Positions 17,165-25,358 of a stretch of 64,000 nucleotides of DNA are shown here, in pieces. The DNA comes from Sphingomonas mali NBRC 15500 (GTDB taxonomy: Bacteria; Pseudomonadota; Alphaproteobacteria; Sphingomonadales; Sphingomonadaceae), in NCBI RefSeq assembly GCF_001598415.1, contig NZ_BCYX01000010.1, positions 62,001 through 126,000 of the forward strand, given 5' to 3'. Numbering within the stretch: the first letter of the stretch is position 1; each line of letters starts with the position of its first letter. The notes under the pieces are model-generated. The model made no database searches. It was not told where the DNA came from and saw nothing but the letters and a program-made list of their open reading frames with translations. Made by a program: the position numbers and the translations under genes.

Positions 17165-17899
17165 ATGATCGCCAGATATCTGGTGCCGTCCGCACTCGCG
17201 GCGGGACTTGCCATGTCGTGCGTCCAGGCGAGCCCGCTGCCGCCGCAAATGGCTGCGGCGCCCGCCGCCGCCGCGAAGGACGCCACGCCGCCGCTGCTTG
17301 ATCCCGCCGAATTCGCGCCCGACCGCACCTTCGCGCCGCCGCCGCCACACAACTCGCCGCTCGAAGCGATCGAACTCCAGCAGGTGAAGGCAGTGCGCGC
17401 CGCCGCTTCGCCTGAGCGCCTCGCCCAGGCCGAGCGCGACGGCGAGACCGAAAATCCCACCGCCTTCGACCAGGCGGCAGGTCGCGATCTGGAGCAGCTC
17501 CCTGCTACCTATGCGCTGCTCACGCGGATTCAGCGCGAAACCAATCGCGTCGTCAGCGCGGGCAAGGATCATTTCCGGCGGCTGCGGCCCTATGGCGTCG
17601 ATCCCCAGATGGCGCATTGCGGCAAGGGCAAGGTCGCTGATCGCGGCTATCCGAGCGGCCATGGCGGCATGGCCTGGTCGGTGGGCTGGGCGCTTGCCCG
17701 GCTGATGCCCGACCGCGCGCCCGCGATCATCGCCCGGGCGCAGGATTATTCGCTCAGCCGCGAAATCTGCGGCGTCCATTTCCAGTCCGATCTGGAAGCC
17801 AGCCACGGCGTCGCGGTGATGATCGCCGACCGCCTGCTCGCCGATCCGCGCCTCGCCGATCAAGTCGCCGCCGCGCGCCGCGAACTCGCCCGACCGTAA
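17165..17899 (+). CDS. Class A nonspecific acid phosphatase, exported
   Basis: 244 residues from the ATG at 17165, preceded by AGAGGAAGC. A signal peptide leads it (about 20-24 residues, ending near MSCVQASP). The PAP2/vanadium-peroxidase-type active site is complete: K-x6-RP in KDHFRRLRP, PSGHGGMAWS, and SREICGVHFQSD (SR-x5-H-x3-D). Such enzymes remove phosphate from many esters in the periplasm. Only 23 bases separate it from a TonB receptor gene, which points to joint uptake of a substrate that is dephosphorylated on entry or of the product. Confidence 0.9.
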   Translation: MIARYLVPSALAAGLAMSCVQASPLPPQMAAAPAAAAKDATPPLLDPAEFAPDRTFAPPPPHNSPLEAIELQQVKAVRAAASPERLAQAERDGETENPTAFDQAAGRDLEQLPATYALLTRIQRETNRVVSAGKDHFRRLRPYGVDPQMAHCGKGKVADRGYPSGHGGMAWSVGWALARLMPDRAPAIIARAQDYSLSREICGVHFQSDLEASHGVAVMIADRLLADPRLADQVAAARRELARP

Positions 17900-17922
17900 C
17901 CGATCTATTTGCCGAACTGGGG

Positions 17923-20412
17923 ATGATGATGAACCGAACCGCTTTCCGTGCCACGCTGCTCGCCGCTGCCGCGACCAGCGCCTTCCTGCTTCCTGCCGCC
18001 GCGATCGCCGGACCGGATGCGACCGCTCCGGCGGCCGCCAAGGATGCTTCGCCTCCCGCCACCGACGACCAATCGACCAGCGCCAACCAGAAGGGGCAGG
18101 CCAACGACAAACAGTCGCTGACCTCTTCCGACATCATCGTTACGGGATCGCGCACCGCCGAAAGCGCGCCGATCACCGCATCGCTCACCACCACCCAGCC
18201 GCAATCGGCGGTCAGCCGGGACTATATCGACAACGCGACCGCGACGTCGGATTTCAACGAACTGATCGCGTTGACCCCCGGCGTGTCGATCTCCGGCGCG
18301 GGCAACGGCTACGGCCTGGGCGAGACCAAGGCGACGATCCGCGGGTTCCAGGACGGCGAATATAACGTCACCTACGATTCGATCCCGTTCGCCGACACCA
18401 ACAACCCGACGCACCATTCGACCTCGTTCTTCCCGTCGAACACGATCGAGACCGTCGTCGTCGACCGCGGCCCTGGCAATGCCAGCCAGCTCGGCCAGGC
18501 CAGCTTCGGCGGCAACATCAACATGTATTCGCGCGGCGTGAAGGATGAGATGGGCGGCCAGGTCGAGGCGATCCTGGGCAATTGGAACACCTTCGTCGCT
18601 CGCGCCGAACTCCAGTCGGGCACGATCGACAGCCTTGGCGGCACGCGTATCGTAGTGACCGGCCAGTATCTGCGGTCCGACGGCGCGCTGACCTATTCGC
18701 CGGTCGGCTCGAAGAACCTCTACGCCAAGGCGGTGGTGCCGATCGGCAGCGCCAACACGCTGACCGTGATGAGCACGTGGAACCGCAATTATTACTATCA
18801 GTCGGACGTCTTGAAAGGCGCGACTTGCGGCAGCGCGACAAAGGGGATTGCGGGCTTTGCCAACGCTGCGGTGGGGCCGGACGGAAGCGCCTTGACCCAA
18901 TTGTCGGGGGAGAATTGCGCTGCCAGCTCCAACGTCGGCGTCTATGGCCGCAATTACGGCCTGAGCAACGATCCGACGCAGCAGGATTATTGGAAGTACA
19001 ACCGCACCGACAAGACCACCGATTTCTCCTACCTGCGGTTGCAGAGCGATCTCGGATCGGGCTTTTCGATGGACAACCGTGCGTACATGTACGGCTACAC
19101 CAACAATACCTGGTCCGGAAATACCGGCAATGTCGTCACGGGCTTCTCCGGCGCGGGAACGCCCGCCTCGCCGTACAAGGCGGTGGCCGGGCCGGCGACC
19201 GACATCCTCGGCTACAGCAAGATGAACAAGTACCGCGTGCTCGGCTATATCGGCCAGCTCAACTACGATTTCTCGATGGGCAAGATCCGCGTCGGCGGAT
19301 GGTATGAACAGGCCGCAACCGACCGACATCTGATCGATTTCGACCTGACTACCGGCACCCCGAGCTACAACGAGAAATTCAACAACGGCAACGGCACGTC
19401 GGCGCAGAACGCGCTGCCGCCGATCTCCCAAGCGAACCTCAGCTACGTCCAGCATTCGACATGGAACCAATATCAGCTGTTCGGCGAATTCGAATTCCGC
19501 CCGATCGCCAGCCTGTCGATCACCCCCGGCGTCAAATACGTCCATTTCAACCGCTCGATCGACGCCGCGGTCAACCAGAAGACACGCCTGCCGCTCGACA
19601 CCTCGGCGACCTGGACCAAGACGCTGCCGTTCCTGACGATCAACTGGCAGGCGATGACCAACTGGTCGTTCTACGGCCAATATGCCCAGGGCATGTACGT
19701 CCCCGATTTGTCGAGCTTCTATTCGTCCTCCGGCCAGCTTTCGACCGCGCTCGACAGCCTAAAGCCGCAGACCACGACCAACTACCAAATCGGCACCGTG
19801 TGGCACGGCAACAAGATCTCGATCGACGCCGACGGCTATATCATCAACGTCAATAACAAGATCGGCACCTGCACCACGGTCGGCTGCGACACGACGTTGC
19901 TCGTGAACATCGGCCAGGTCCGCTACAAGGGGGTGGAAGGACAGGTCAGCTATATGCCGGTCACCGGCCTGACCCTGTTCGCCAACGGATCGTACAATGA
20001 AGCGCGTAGCGTCACGACCGGCGCGCAGATCGCCAAAGCGCCGTTCTCCACCGCGGCGGCTGGGTTCATCTATCGCAACGGCGGCTTCCGCCTGTCGTTC
20101 AACCAGAAATATACTGGCCCGCAATACGCCACTGAATTCAACGGCAACCCGAACCTGCGCCTGTATCGTATCAAGCCTTACAGCATCGGCGATTTCGCGA
20201 TCAGCCAGGAGATCGGCAAGAACCTGCGCCTGGGCGTGACCGTCAACAACGTGTTCAACAGCCGTGCGGTCACGTCGATCGCCAACAGCTCGTCGGGCGC
20301 GCCGACCGTCACGATCAACGGTACCAGCTATCAGAATGGCTATGGTCAGGCCGATCAGTTCAGCTATCTGCCGCCGCGCTCGTTCCAGGTCTCGGCGCGG
20401 TTGAAATTCTGA
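17923..20412 (+). CDS. TonB-dependent outer-membrane receptor
   Basis: 829 residues. A signal peptide (about 28 residues, cleavage near AIAG) is followed by a polar Ala/Lys-rich linker and a TonB-box-like IIVTGSR. The plug follows (LIALTPGVSISGAGNGYGLG, ATIRGFQDGEYNVTYDSIPF, VVVDRGPGNASQLGQASFGG), then a beta-barrel rich in aromatic residues ending SFQVSARLKF with the terminal Phe. It probably carries a ligand bound outside with energy from TonB-ExbBD. Substrate is not readable; it lies directly after the acid phosphatase and near the PepSY-type gene and two-component system, so phosphorylated or chelated nutrients are plausible. Confidence 0.92.
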   Translation: MMMNRTAFRATLLAAAATSAFLLPAAAIAGPDATAPAAAKDASPPATDDQSTSANQKGQANDKQSLTSSDIIVTGSRTAESAPITASLTTTQPQSAVSRDYIDNATATSDFNELIALTPGVSISGAGNGYGLGETKATIRGFQDGEYNVTYDSIPFADTNNPTHHSTSFFPSNTIETVVVDRGPGNASQLGQASFGGNINMYSRGVKDEMGGQVEAILGNWNTFVARAELQSGTIDSLGGTRIVVTGQYLRSDGALTYSPVGSKNLYAKAVVPIGSANTLTVMSTWNRNYYYQSDVLKGATCGSATKGIAGFANAAVGPDGSALTQLSGENCAASSNVGVYGRNYGLSNDPTQQDYWKYNRTDKTTDFSYLRLQSDLGSGFSMDNRAYMYGYTNNTWSGNTGNVVTGFSGAGTPASPYKAVAGPATDILGYSKMNKYRVLGYIGQLNYDFSMGKIRVGGWYEQAATDRHLIDFDLTTGTPSYNEKFNNGNGTSAQNALPPISQANLSYVQHSTWNQYQLFGEFEFRPIASLSITPGVKYVHFNRSIDAAVNQKTRLPLDTSATWTKTLPFLTINWQAMTNWSFYGQYAQGMYVPDLSSFYSSSGQLSTALDSLKPQTTTNYQIGTVWHGNKISIDADGYIINVNNKIGTCTTVGCDTTLLVNIGQVRYKGVEGQVSYMPVTGLTLFANGSYNEARSVTTGAQIAKAPFSTAAAGFIYRNGGFRLSFNQKYTGPQYATEFNGNPNLRLYRIKPYSIGDFAISQEIGKNLRLGVTVNNVFNSRAVTSIANSSSGAPTVTINGTSYQNGYGQADQFSYLPPRSFQVSARLKF

Positions 20413-20509
20413 TCGGCGACGGGGGCGTCGCTCCGCCCCCCACGCCGGCGCACGAACGCCGGGCACGCGCGGCCATCGCGGCCGCCACGTGTCCGGTCGT
20501 CGGCGCGGA

Positions 20510-20614
20510 TCACGCCTTTTCGGCGCAACGGCAATCCTTGCCGCAAGTGCAATCGGTGCAGGGGCAAGTGTCCGAGCAACGCTTGCTGGTGTCGGTCTGG
20601 TCGGTCATCGTCAT
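20510..20614 (-). CDS. Metallothionein-like cysteine-rich peptide, 34 aa
   Basis: ATG at 20614 with a near-ideal ribosome site (AAGGAGGAGA) directly upstream; TGA ends at 20510. The 34-residue product has seven cysteines (positions 13, 17, 19, 22, 24, 28, 30) in CPC, CTC, and CRC patterns after an acidic-polar N-terminus, in the style of very short bacterial metallothioneins. It would bind soft metals such as zinc, cadmium or copper in the cytosol. An AraC-type gene lies 62 bases upstream in the same direction and may control or accompany it. No histidines are present. Confidence 0.8.
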   Translation of the reverse strand: MTMTDQTDTSKRCSDTCPCTDCTCGKDCRCAEKA

Positions 20615-20676
20615 TCTCCTCCTTGGTGAGGAGCGCCGGATAGGCCGCGACTGGCCGCGGCGATTGAACGTAGGGG

Positions 20677-21432
20677 CTAAAGTCGCTCCAGCGTCGTCGC
20701 CGGCAGGCCGAAGGTGCGTTTGAACGTGCGGCTGAAATGCGCCGAATCCGAAAATCCCGCCGCATGCGCCGCCTCGGTCAGCGATTTTCCCTGGGCATAG
20801 ACGTCGATCGCGCGGACCAGCCGCAGCCACAATTGGTACGTCTTGAATGCCAGCCCGGTCTGTTCGACGAACAGGTGCCGCAGCCGGCTGGACGACAAAT
20901 GGACGCCGGCGGCCGCCGCGGCGGCGTCCAGCGATCCGTCCATCCTCACCGCCGCCTGCTCGATCACCCGCCGCACGCGCGGATCGGGCATCGGCGCCGG
21001 GCCGGCGGGGGCCAGAAGCTCCACCGCAGCCCGTCCCGCCGCCAACAGGTCCTCGGCCGTCAGCCCGGCCCCGAACGTGGCAGCGAGCGGGGCAACCACC
21101 GGCGCCAGTGCCTCGGCGTCGATCGTGGTCAGCGGCCCGTCGGCGAACAGCATCCGGCCGAGCGCACGCCCGGCGCGGCTTTCGGGCTCGACGAAGATGA
21201 AGGCCAGCAGGCCGTCCGCCTCGAACCGGTGCGGCGCGTCCGCCGCCACCGCGATCGCCGGCGCGCGCAAGATCGTCGTCGCGTCCGCCAGCATCAACGC
21301 GCCCGACAGCGACACGGTGATCTGGATGGCGTGATGCGCGTGGACGTGGCTGTCGCCGAACCCCGCCGGCGCCTCCAGCACCCACACGCTGACGCCCTGC
21401 GCCATCCCCAGCTTTGCCCGCCCCGCGACCAT
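20677..21432 (-). CDS. AraC-family transcriptional regulator
   Basis: 251 residues from the ATG at 21432, chosen because AGGGTGG lies 5-11 bases before it; a GTG at 21441 is the alternative. The N-terminal half is a cupin-like sensor with the HVHAHHAIQITV motif. The C-terminal half carries two helix-turn-helices, seen as LDAAAAAAGVHLSSSRLRHLF and LTEAAHAAGFSDSAHFSRTF, ending FGLPATTLERL. A perfect inverted repeat (21453-21474) lies just upstream of the start. The downstream neighbour is the metallothionein-like gene, which suggests a metal-related regulon, but no metal ligand set stands out besides the three histidines. Confidence 0.87.
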   Translation of the reverse strand: MVAGRAKLGMAQGVSVWVLEAPAGFGDSHVHAHHAIQITVSLSGALMLADATTILRAPAIAVAADAPHRFEADGLLAFIFVEPESRAGRALGRMLFADGPLTTIDAEALAPVVAPLAATFGAGLTAEDLLAAGRAAVELLAPAGPAPMPDPRVRRVIEQAAVRMDGSLDAAAAAAGVHLSSSRLRHLFVEQTGLAFKTYQLWLRLVRAIDVYAQGKSLTEAAHAAGFSDSAHFSRTFKRTFGLPATTLERL

Positions 21433-21452
21433 GCGAGCCACCCTAAAGCCAA

Positions 21453-21474
21453 CTGTGTTTCGATGGAAACACAG
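21453..21474. promoter_or_regulatory. Perfect inverted repeat before the AraC gene
   Basis: The arms CTGTGTTTC and GAAACACAG (9 bases each, 4-base spacer GATG) sit 21-42 bases upstream of the ATG at 21432. Position and symmetry suggest an operator or a structured leader of the AraC mRNA. Seen directly; function inferred. Confidence 0.5.
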
Positions 21475-21839
21475 CCGGCTCTAGAATCATTGTGGCCGCG
21501 CGCTCATTTGCGAATAGCCGGCTTCCACCTATTCGCAGCACGCTCTAGCGCCGCGGCGGCCAAACGAAAGCGGCCTGCCGCACCGCACCTCCGGTCTTTT
21601 CCGGACTGCGCCCGGCTGGTAAGACCGCGTATATATCGACGGTCCGGTCAGTTGCCCGGGTACTCGCGGCTGTGGGGGCACGCGAGAGGGGCGGGCCGGA
21701 TACGATAGGTCGGCGCGGGGTCGCATCCGCTGCTCATTGAGCATCGCCAATTCGGGCGCGCCGACCCGAATGCATAGGGTCCGGGTGCGGCGCGACGGTC
21801 GAGGTCGTCGTGGTATGCCCGGCAGAGGGTGGGGTTTCG
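21475..21839. other. Gene-free region with nested inverted repeats
   Basis: No convincing gene lies here. Two further inverted repeats are visible: TGCGAATAG-11-CTATTCGCA at 21509-21537 and CGGTCTT with AAGACCG at 21592-21627. The region separates divergent genes (AraC minus, GH28 plus) and should hold promoters for both. A short minus-strand open frame covers part of it but has no ribosome site or similarity. An RNA gene cannot be excluded. Confidence 0.4.
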
Positions 21840-23246
21840 ATGGTCAACCGCCGCGCGGTCGTCGCGGGCTCGTTCGTACTTTCCGCCGCCGGACGCGCTG
21901 CGATCGGTCCTGTTGCCGCTCGCGCCGCCGCCGCGCCCGCCGACCTTCGCCCCGTCGATCCTCGCGATGTCGCCCGCGATGACTGGGCCCCCGTCGATGC
22001 GATTGTCGCGCGGATGCGGCCGCCGGTTTTCCCCGCGGCGACCTTCTCGATCCTCGATTACGGCGCGAAGCATGGCGCCCCGGCGCACCTCGCCGTCCAG
22101 GCGGCGATCGATGCCTGCGCCGCAGCGGGCGGCGGCCGCGTCATCGCCCCCGCCGGGCTGTGGCGGATGAACGGCGCGATCCATCTCCGCTCGAACGTCG
22201 ATCTCCATCTCGAGCGCGATGCCGTGCTTCGCTTTGGCAAACCGGGGGAAATCGCGCTGCCGATCGTCCTCACCCGCTGGGAAGGGATCGAGGTCTATAA
22301 TTACTCCCCGCTGATCTACGCGCGCGATTGCACCAACGTCGCGATCACCGGCCAGGGCGTGTGCGACGGCCAGGGGGGGCAGGGCTTCTTTCAGTGGCGC
22401 GTGCATCAGGATCACGACAAGGGAGTGCTGCGCGACATGGGGGAGGCCGGCACGCCCGTCGCCGATCGTCGCTTTGGCCCCGGCCATTTCCTGCGCCCGC
22501 CGTTCGTCCAGTTCTTCCGCTGCACCAACGTGCTGATCGACGGACCCAAGTTCGTCGACTCGCCGTTCTGGACGATCCACCCGGTCTATTCGACCAACGT
22601 CATCGTGCGAAACGTCACGGTGATCAGCCATCACCTCAATTCGGATGGCTGCGACCCCGATTCGTGCCAGGATGTGCTGATCGAACATTGCCGCTTCGAC
22701 GTCTCCGACGATTGCATCGCGATCAAATCGGGCCGCGATCAGGACGGCTGGCGCGTCGGCTTGCCCACTCGCAACGTCGTCATCCGCGATTGCCAGATGT
22801 CGACCCATATCGCCGGCGCGATCGCCATCGGCAGCGAGATGTCGGGCGGCGCTTCCAACATCTTCGTCGAACGGCTGGAGGTCCACCACGCCAAGCAGGC
22901 GATCTATTTCAAGGCCAATCTCGATCGCGGCGGCACGATCGCCCAGGTCCGCGTGCGGGACGTGAAGGTGCGCGACAGCGACACGTTGATCGACTTCACC
23001 ACTGCCTATCACCGCTCGCGCGGCGGCAACGCGCCCCCGACCTACAAGCAGTTCACCGTCGAGCGGGTCGATTGCCGCAACACCGGCCGCGCGCTGCGCA
23101 TCGTCGGGGTGGAGGCGGCGCCGGTCGAGGACGTGCTGATCCGCGACGTGACGGTGGGGAAAGCGCGCGAGCACAACCTGATCGCGCATACGCGCGATCT
23201 GCGGCTGGATGGCGTGCGGGTGAATGGGCAGGTGTTGGTGGCGTAG
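21840..23246 (+). CDS. GH28 polygalacturonase-like glycoside hydrolase, exported
   Basis: 468 residues from the ATG at 21840. The first residues MVNRRAVVAGSFVLSAAGRA carry a twin-arginine-like (RR) signal, so Tat export is possible. The parallel beta-helix shows GH28 features: SILDYGAKHG with N-terminal ligands, HLNSDGCDPDSCQDV (the N-x-D catalytic triad region), SDDCIAIKSGRD (the DD pair and SGR), and IAIGSEMSGG. The Arg-x-Lys element appears as YFKAN with GGTIAQVRV after it. Likely substrate is polygalacturonate or a rhamnogalacturonan. A lone degradative gene; no pectin utilisation cluster surrounds it. Confidence 0.88.
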   Translation: MVNRRAVVAGSFVLSAAGRAAIGPVAARAAAAPADLRPVDPRDVARDDWAPVDAIVARMRPPVFPAATFSILDYGAKHGAPAHLAVQAAIDACAAAGGGRVIAPAGLWRMNGAIHLRSNVDLHLERDAVLRFGKPGEIALPIVLTRWEGIEVYNYSPLIYARDCTNVAITGQGVCDGQGGQGFFQWRVHQDHDKGVLRDMGEAGTPVADRRFGPGHFLRPPFVQFFRCTNVLIDGPKFVDSPFWTIHPVYSTNVIVRNVTVISHHLNSDGCDPDSCQDVLIEHCRFDVSDDCIAIKSGRDQDGWRVGLPTRNVVIRDCQMSTHIAGAIAIGSEMSGGASNIFVERLEVHHAKQAIYFKANLDRGGTIAQVRVRDVKVRDSDTLIDFTTAYHRSRGGNAPPTYKQFTVERVDCRNTGRALRIVGVEAAPVEDVLIRDVTVGKAREHNLIAHTRDLRLDGVRVNGQVLVA

Positions 23247-23327
23247 GCGATTGCCCGACGTGCGTCGCTGAAGGTACGAATTTTTCGGGGTAGCTGCGAC
23301 CCTATGCCCGGCTTAGGCCGGTGAGAT

Positions 23328-24110
23328 ATGAACATGGCGGTGAAACACGGCTTTGGCTCCCTGACCGAGAAGGAAAAGCAGACCCTTCGCCTGATCGTCC
23401 GCGGTCACGACGCCAAATCGATCGCGCGCAGCCTTGGCCTCTCGGTCCACACGATCAACGAACGACTGCGCGACGCGCGCCGCAAGATGGCGGTGTCCAG
23501 CAGCCGCGAAGCCGCGCGCTTGTTGTTCGAATCCGAGGGTGGTGAGCCGGGGTCGCCGACCCCCGAATTGTTCGGGGACAGAGGAATCGGGGAAGCCGCG
23601 AGCCGCGTTGGCGTGGATCAGGGAAGGGCGCCGGTCAGCGGCGCAGGGCGGGTCACCCGCCATCCCTGGATCGTCATCGGAGTGTTGCTCATGACCCTTG
23701 CTCTCGGACTATTGGCATTCGTCGCCTTGCCTCAGGCCGCGTCCGCGCCGTCATCGACACCCGTCGCCGCCGACGCGAAGCCCAATGCGGAAGTCGTGGA
23801 CGCGGCGCGGCAATGGCTGGCCTTGGTCGATCAGGACCGTTGGGACGACAGTTATCGGGCGACCGGCGCCTCCTTCCGTAAGATGAACACGACGCAGGTC
23901 TGGGCCGATGTGTCCGAAAAGATGCGCGCGCAGTTCGGCGCGGCGAAGTCACGGACGTTCCTCAGCGAGCAGTATCTCCCCGCGCCGCCTTACGGCTATG
24001 AGGTCGTGAAGTTCCGAGCGAGCTACGCCAACAAAGCCGATGCGGTGGAGACCGTCACGCTCGATCGCGAGGACGGCGTCTGGCACGTAGTGGGCGCGAC
24101 GATCGAGTGA
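23328..24110 (+). CDS. LuxR-type HTH protein with membrane anchor and DUF4019 domain
   Basis: 260 residues. Residues about 10-70 are a LuxR/FixJ-type helix-turn-helix (LTEKEKQTLRLIVRGHDAKS, then LGLSVHTINERLRDARRKMA). A linker leads to a hydrophobic helix about 110-130 (VIGVLLMTLALGLLAFVAL) and a periplasmic domain of about 110 residues with AARQWLALVDQDRWDDSY and YANKADAVETVTLDREDG, typical of DUF4019. So a DNA-binding head would be tied to the inner face of the membrane with an outer sensor. One-component signalling across the membrane is inferred. Note that the protein is larger than a plain DUF4019 protein, where only the outer part is present. Confidence 0.85.
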   Translation: MNMAVKHGFGSLTEKEKQTLRLIVRGHDAKSIARSLGLSVHTINERLRDARRKMAVSSSREAARLLFESEGGEPGSPTPELFGDRGIGEAASRVGVDQGRAPVSGAGRVTRHPWIVIGVLLMTLALGLLAFVALPQAASAPSSTPVAADAKPNAEVVDAARQWLALVDQDRWDDSYRATGASFRKMNTTQVWADVSEKMRAQFGAAKSRTFLSEQYLPAPPYGYEVVKFRASYANKADAVETVTLDREDGVWHVVGATIE

Positions 24111-24125
24111 GGTGGGGCGGGCGAG

Positions 24126-25340
24126 TCAGATGAGCTGCAAGTCGACCGGTTTGGCCGCGGGAAACACCGTGCCAAGCCGGTCGCCGGCCAGGCCATATTG
24201 CCGTGCCGCGAGGCCGCCGATCATCGCGCGGTAATCGGTCAAGACGGGAAGGTCGCGGCCCTGGTTGAGCGTTGCTTGCGACAGCGCGACCTGGGGCCCC
24301 GCGATGCGTCCGCCATTCACGCCGCCGCCCATCACCCAATAGATGCTGCCATGACCGTGATCGGTGCCCTTATCGCCATTCTCGTGAAAGGTGCGGCCGA
24401 ATTCGGAGACGACGACGACGGTCGTGTTCCGCCAGGCATCGGGGCCGATCTCATCGGCGAAGCCGGCAAGGCCGCGCCCCAATTCGCCGATATGCGTCGC
24501 CAGATAGCCTTGCGCGCCGCCCTGATTGACGTGCGTATCCCATCCGCCGACATCGACGAAAGCGAGGTTGAACTGGTCGCGCATCAGCCGCCCGATCCGC
24601 CGCGCCGACAATTCGAAGCCCTTGGGACTGACCGCGCCGCGGCTCGCCTGTTTCATTTCCTCGTCGACGGTCTTGAACACGGTGTCGCGCACCTGAAACC
24701 CTTCGGCGACCGAACTGCCCAGGTCGTTCGCCCCGCTATGCTGTCCCTTGTACATCGCGGTGATCAGGGCGGCGTCCTTGGGCGGCACGGCGGGCTTCGA
24801 TCCGACCGCCGCCAGGGCGATATTCGGTATCACCGGCCCGCCACGAAAGCATAATGGCAGCTGATCGGTGAACGAGATCGGCTTGTCCTGCCCAAGCGCC
24901 GCGGCGAGCCGCGCCATGAAGCCGGAATTGTAATTGCGATGGCCGCCGATCGGCTGGCCGAGCTCGATCGTGTCCTGGGTCTCGAAATGGCTGCGGCTCA
25001 TGTCGTCGGTGCCGACAAAGGGCACGAAGGCGATCTGCTTCTTCTGCCACAGCGGATAGATCGACTCCTTGAGCGCGGGATGCAGGCTCCAGTCGGCGTC
25101 GAGCGCGATCGGCGCATTGGGGTCGGCCGGATCGGGTTTGCCGAGCGCTATCGTCGGGCGCGACGCGTGATAGAAATCGCTCCCGGTCGGCGCGATGATA
25201 TTCGCGGCGTCATAGGCGCCGCGCAGGAACACGACGAGCATCCGGCTGCCCGCTTGCGGCGCGGCGAAGGCGCGCCCGGCGACGATCAGGGGAGCCAGTG
25301 CGGCGGCACCGGCGATGAGGTCACGGCGATCGAGCAACAT
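24126..25340 (-). CDS. DUF1501 protein, exported
   Basis: 404 residues. The N-terminus MLLDRRDLIAGAAALAPLIV is a twin-arginine-like signal with RRDLIAG. The rest reads like DUF1501: MLVVFLRGAYDAANIIAP, SGFMARLAAALGQ, FNLAFVDVGGWDTHVNQGG, VVVSEFGRTFHENG and GTDHGHGSIYWVMGG. These keep the alkaline-phosphatase-like metal ligands (D-x-H at WDTH, and DHGHG). Function unknown; it is almost always paired with DUF1800, as here, and in the planctomycete context these proteins are tied to large exported proteins. The DUF1800 gene ends 18 bases upstream. Confidence 0.9.
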   Translation of the reverse strand: MLLDRRDLIAGAAALAPLIVAGRAFAAPQAGSRMLVVFLRGAYDAANIIAPTGSDFYHASRPTIALGKPDPADPNAPIALDADWSLHPALKESIYPLWQKKQIAFVPFVGTDDMSRSHFETQDTIELGQPIGGHRNYNSGFMARLAAALGQDKPISFTDQLPLCFRGGPVIPNIALAAVGSKPAVPPKDAALITAMYKGQHSGANDLGSSVAEGFQVRDTVFKTVDEEMKQASRGAVSPKGFELSARRIGRLMRDQFNLAFVDVGGWDTHVNQGGAQGYLATHIGELGRGLAGFADEIGPDAWRNTTVVVVSEFGRTFHENGDKGTDHGHGSIYWVMGGGVNGGRIAGPQVALSQATLNQGRDLPVLTDYRAMIGGLAARQYGLAGDRLGTVFPAAKPVDLQLI

Positions 25341-25358
25341 AAACCTTCTCCGTTCGCG

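Noticed and set aside
17905..19680. 591-residue minus-strand open frame under the TonB receptor
   Set aside because: No motif; opposite strand has plug and barrel features and a terminal Phe.
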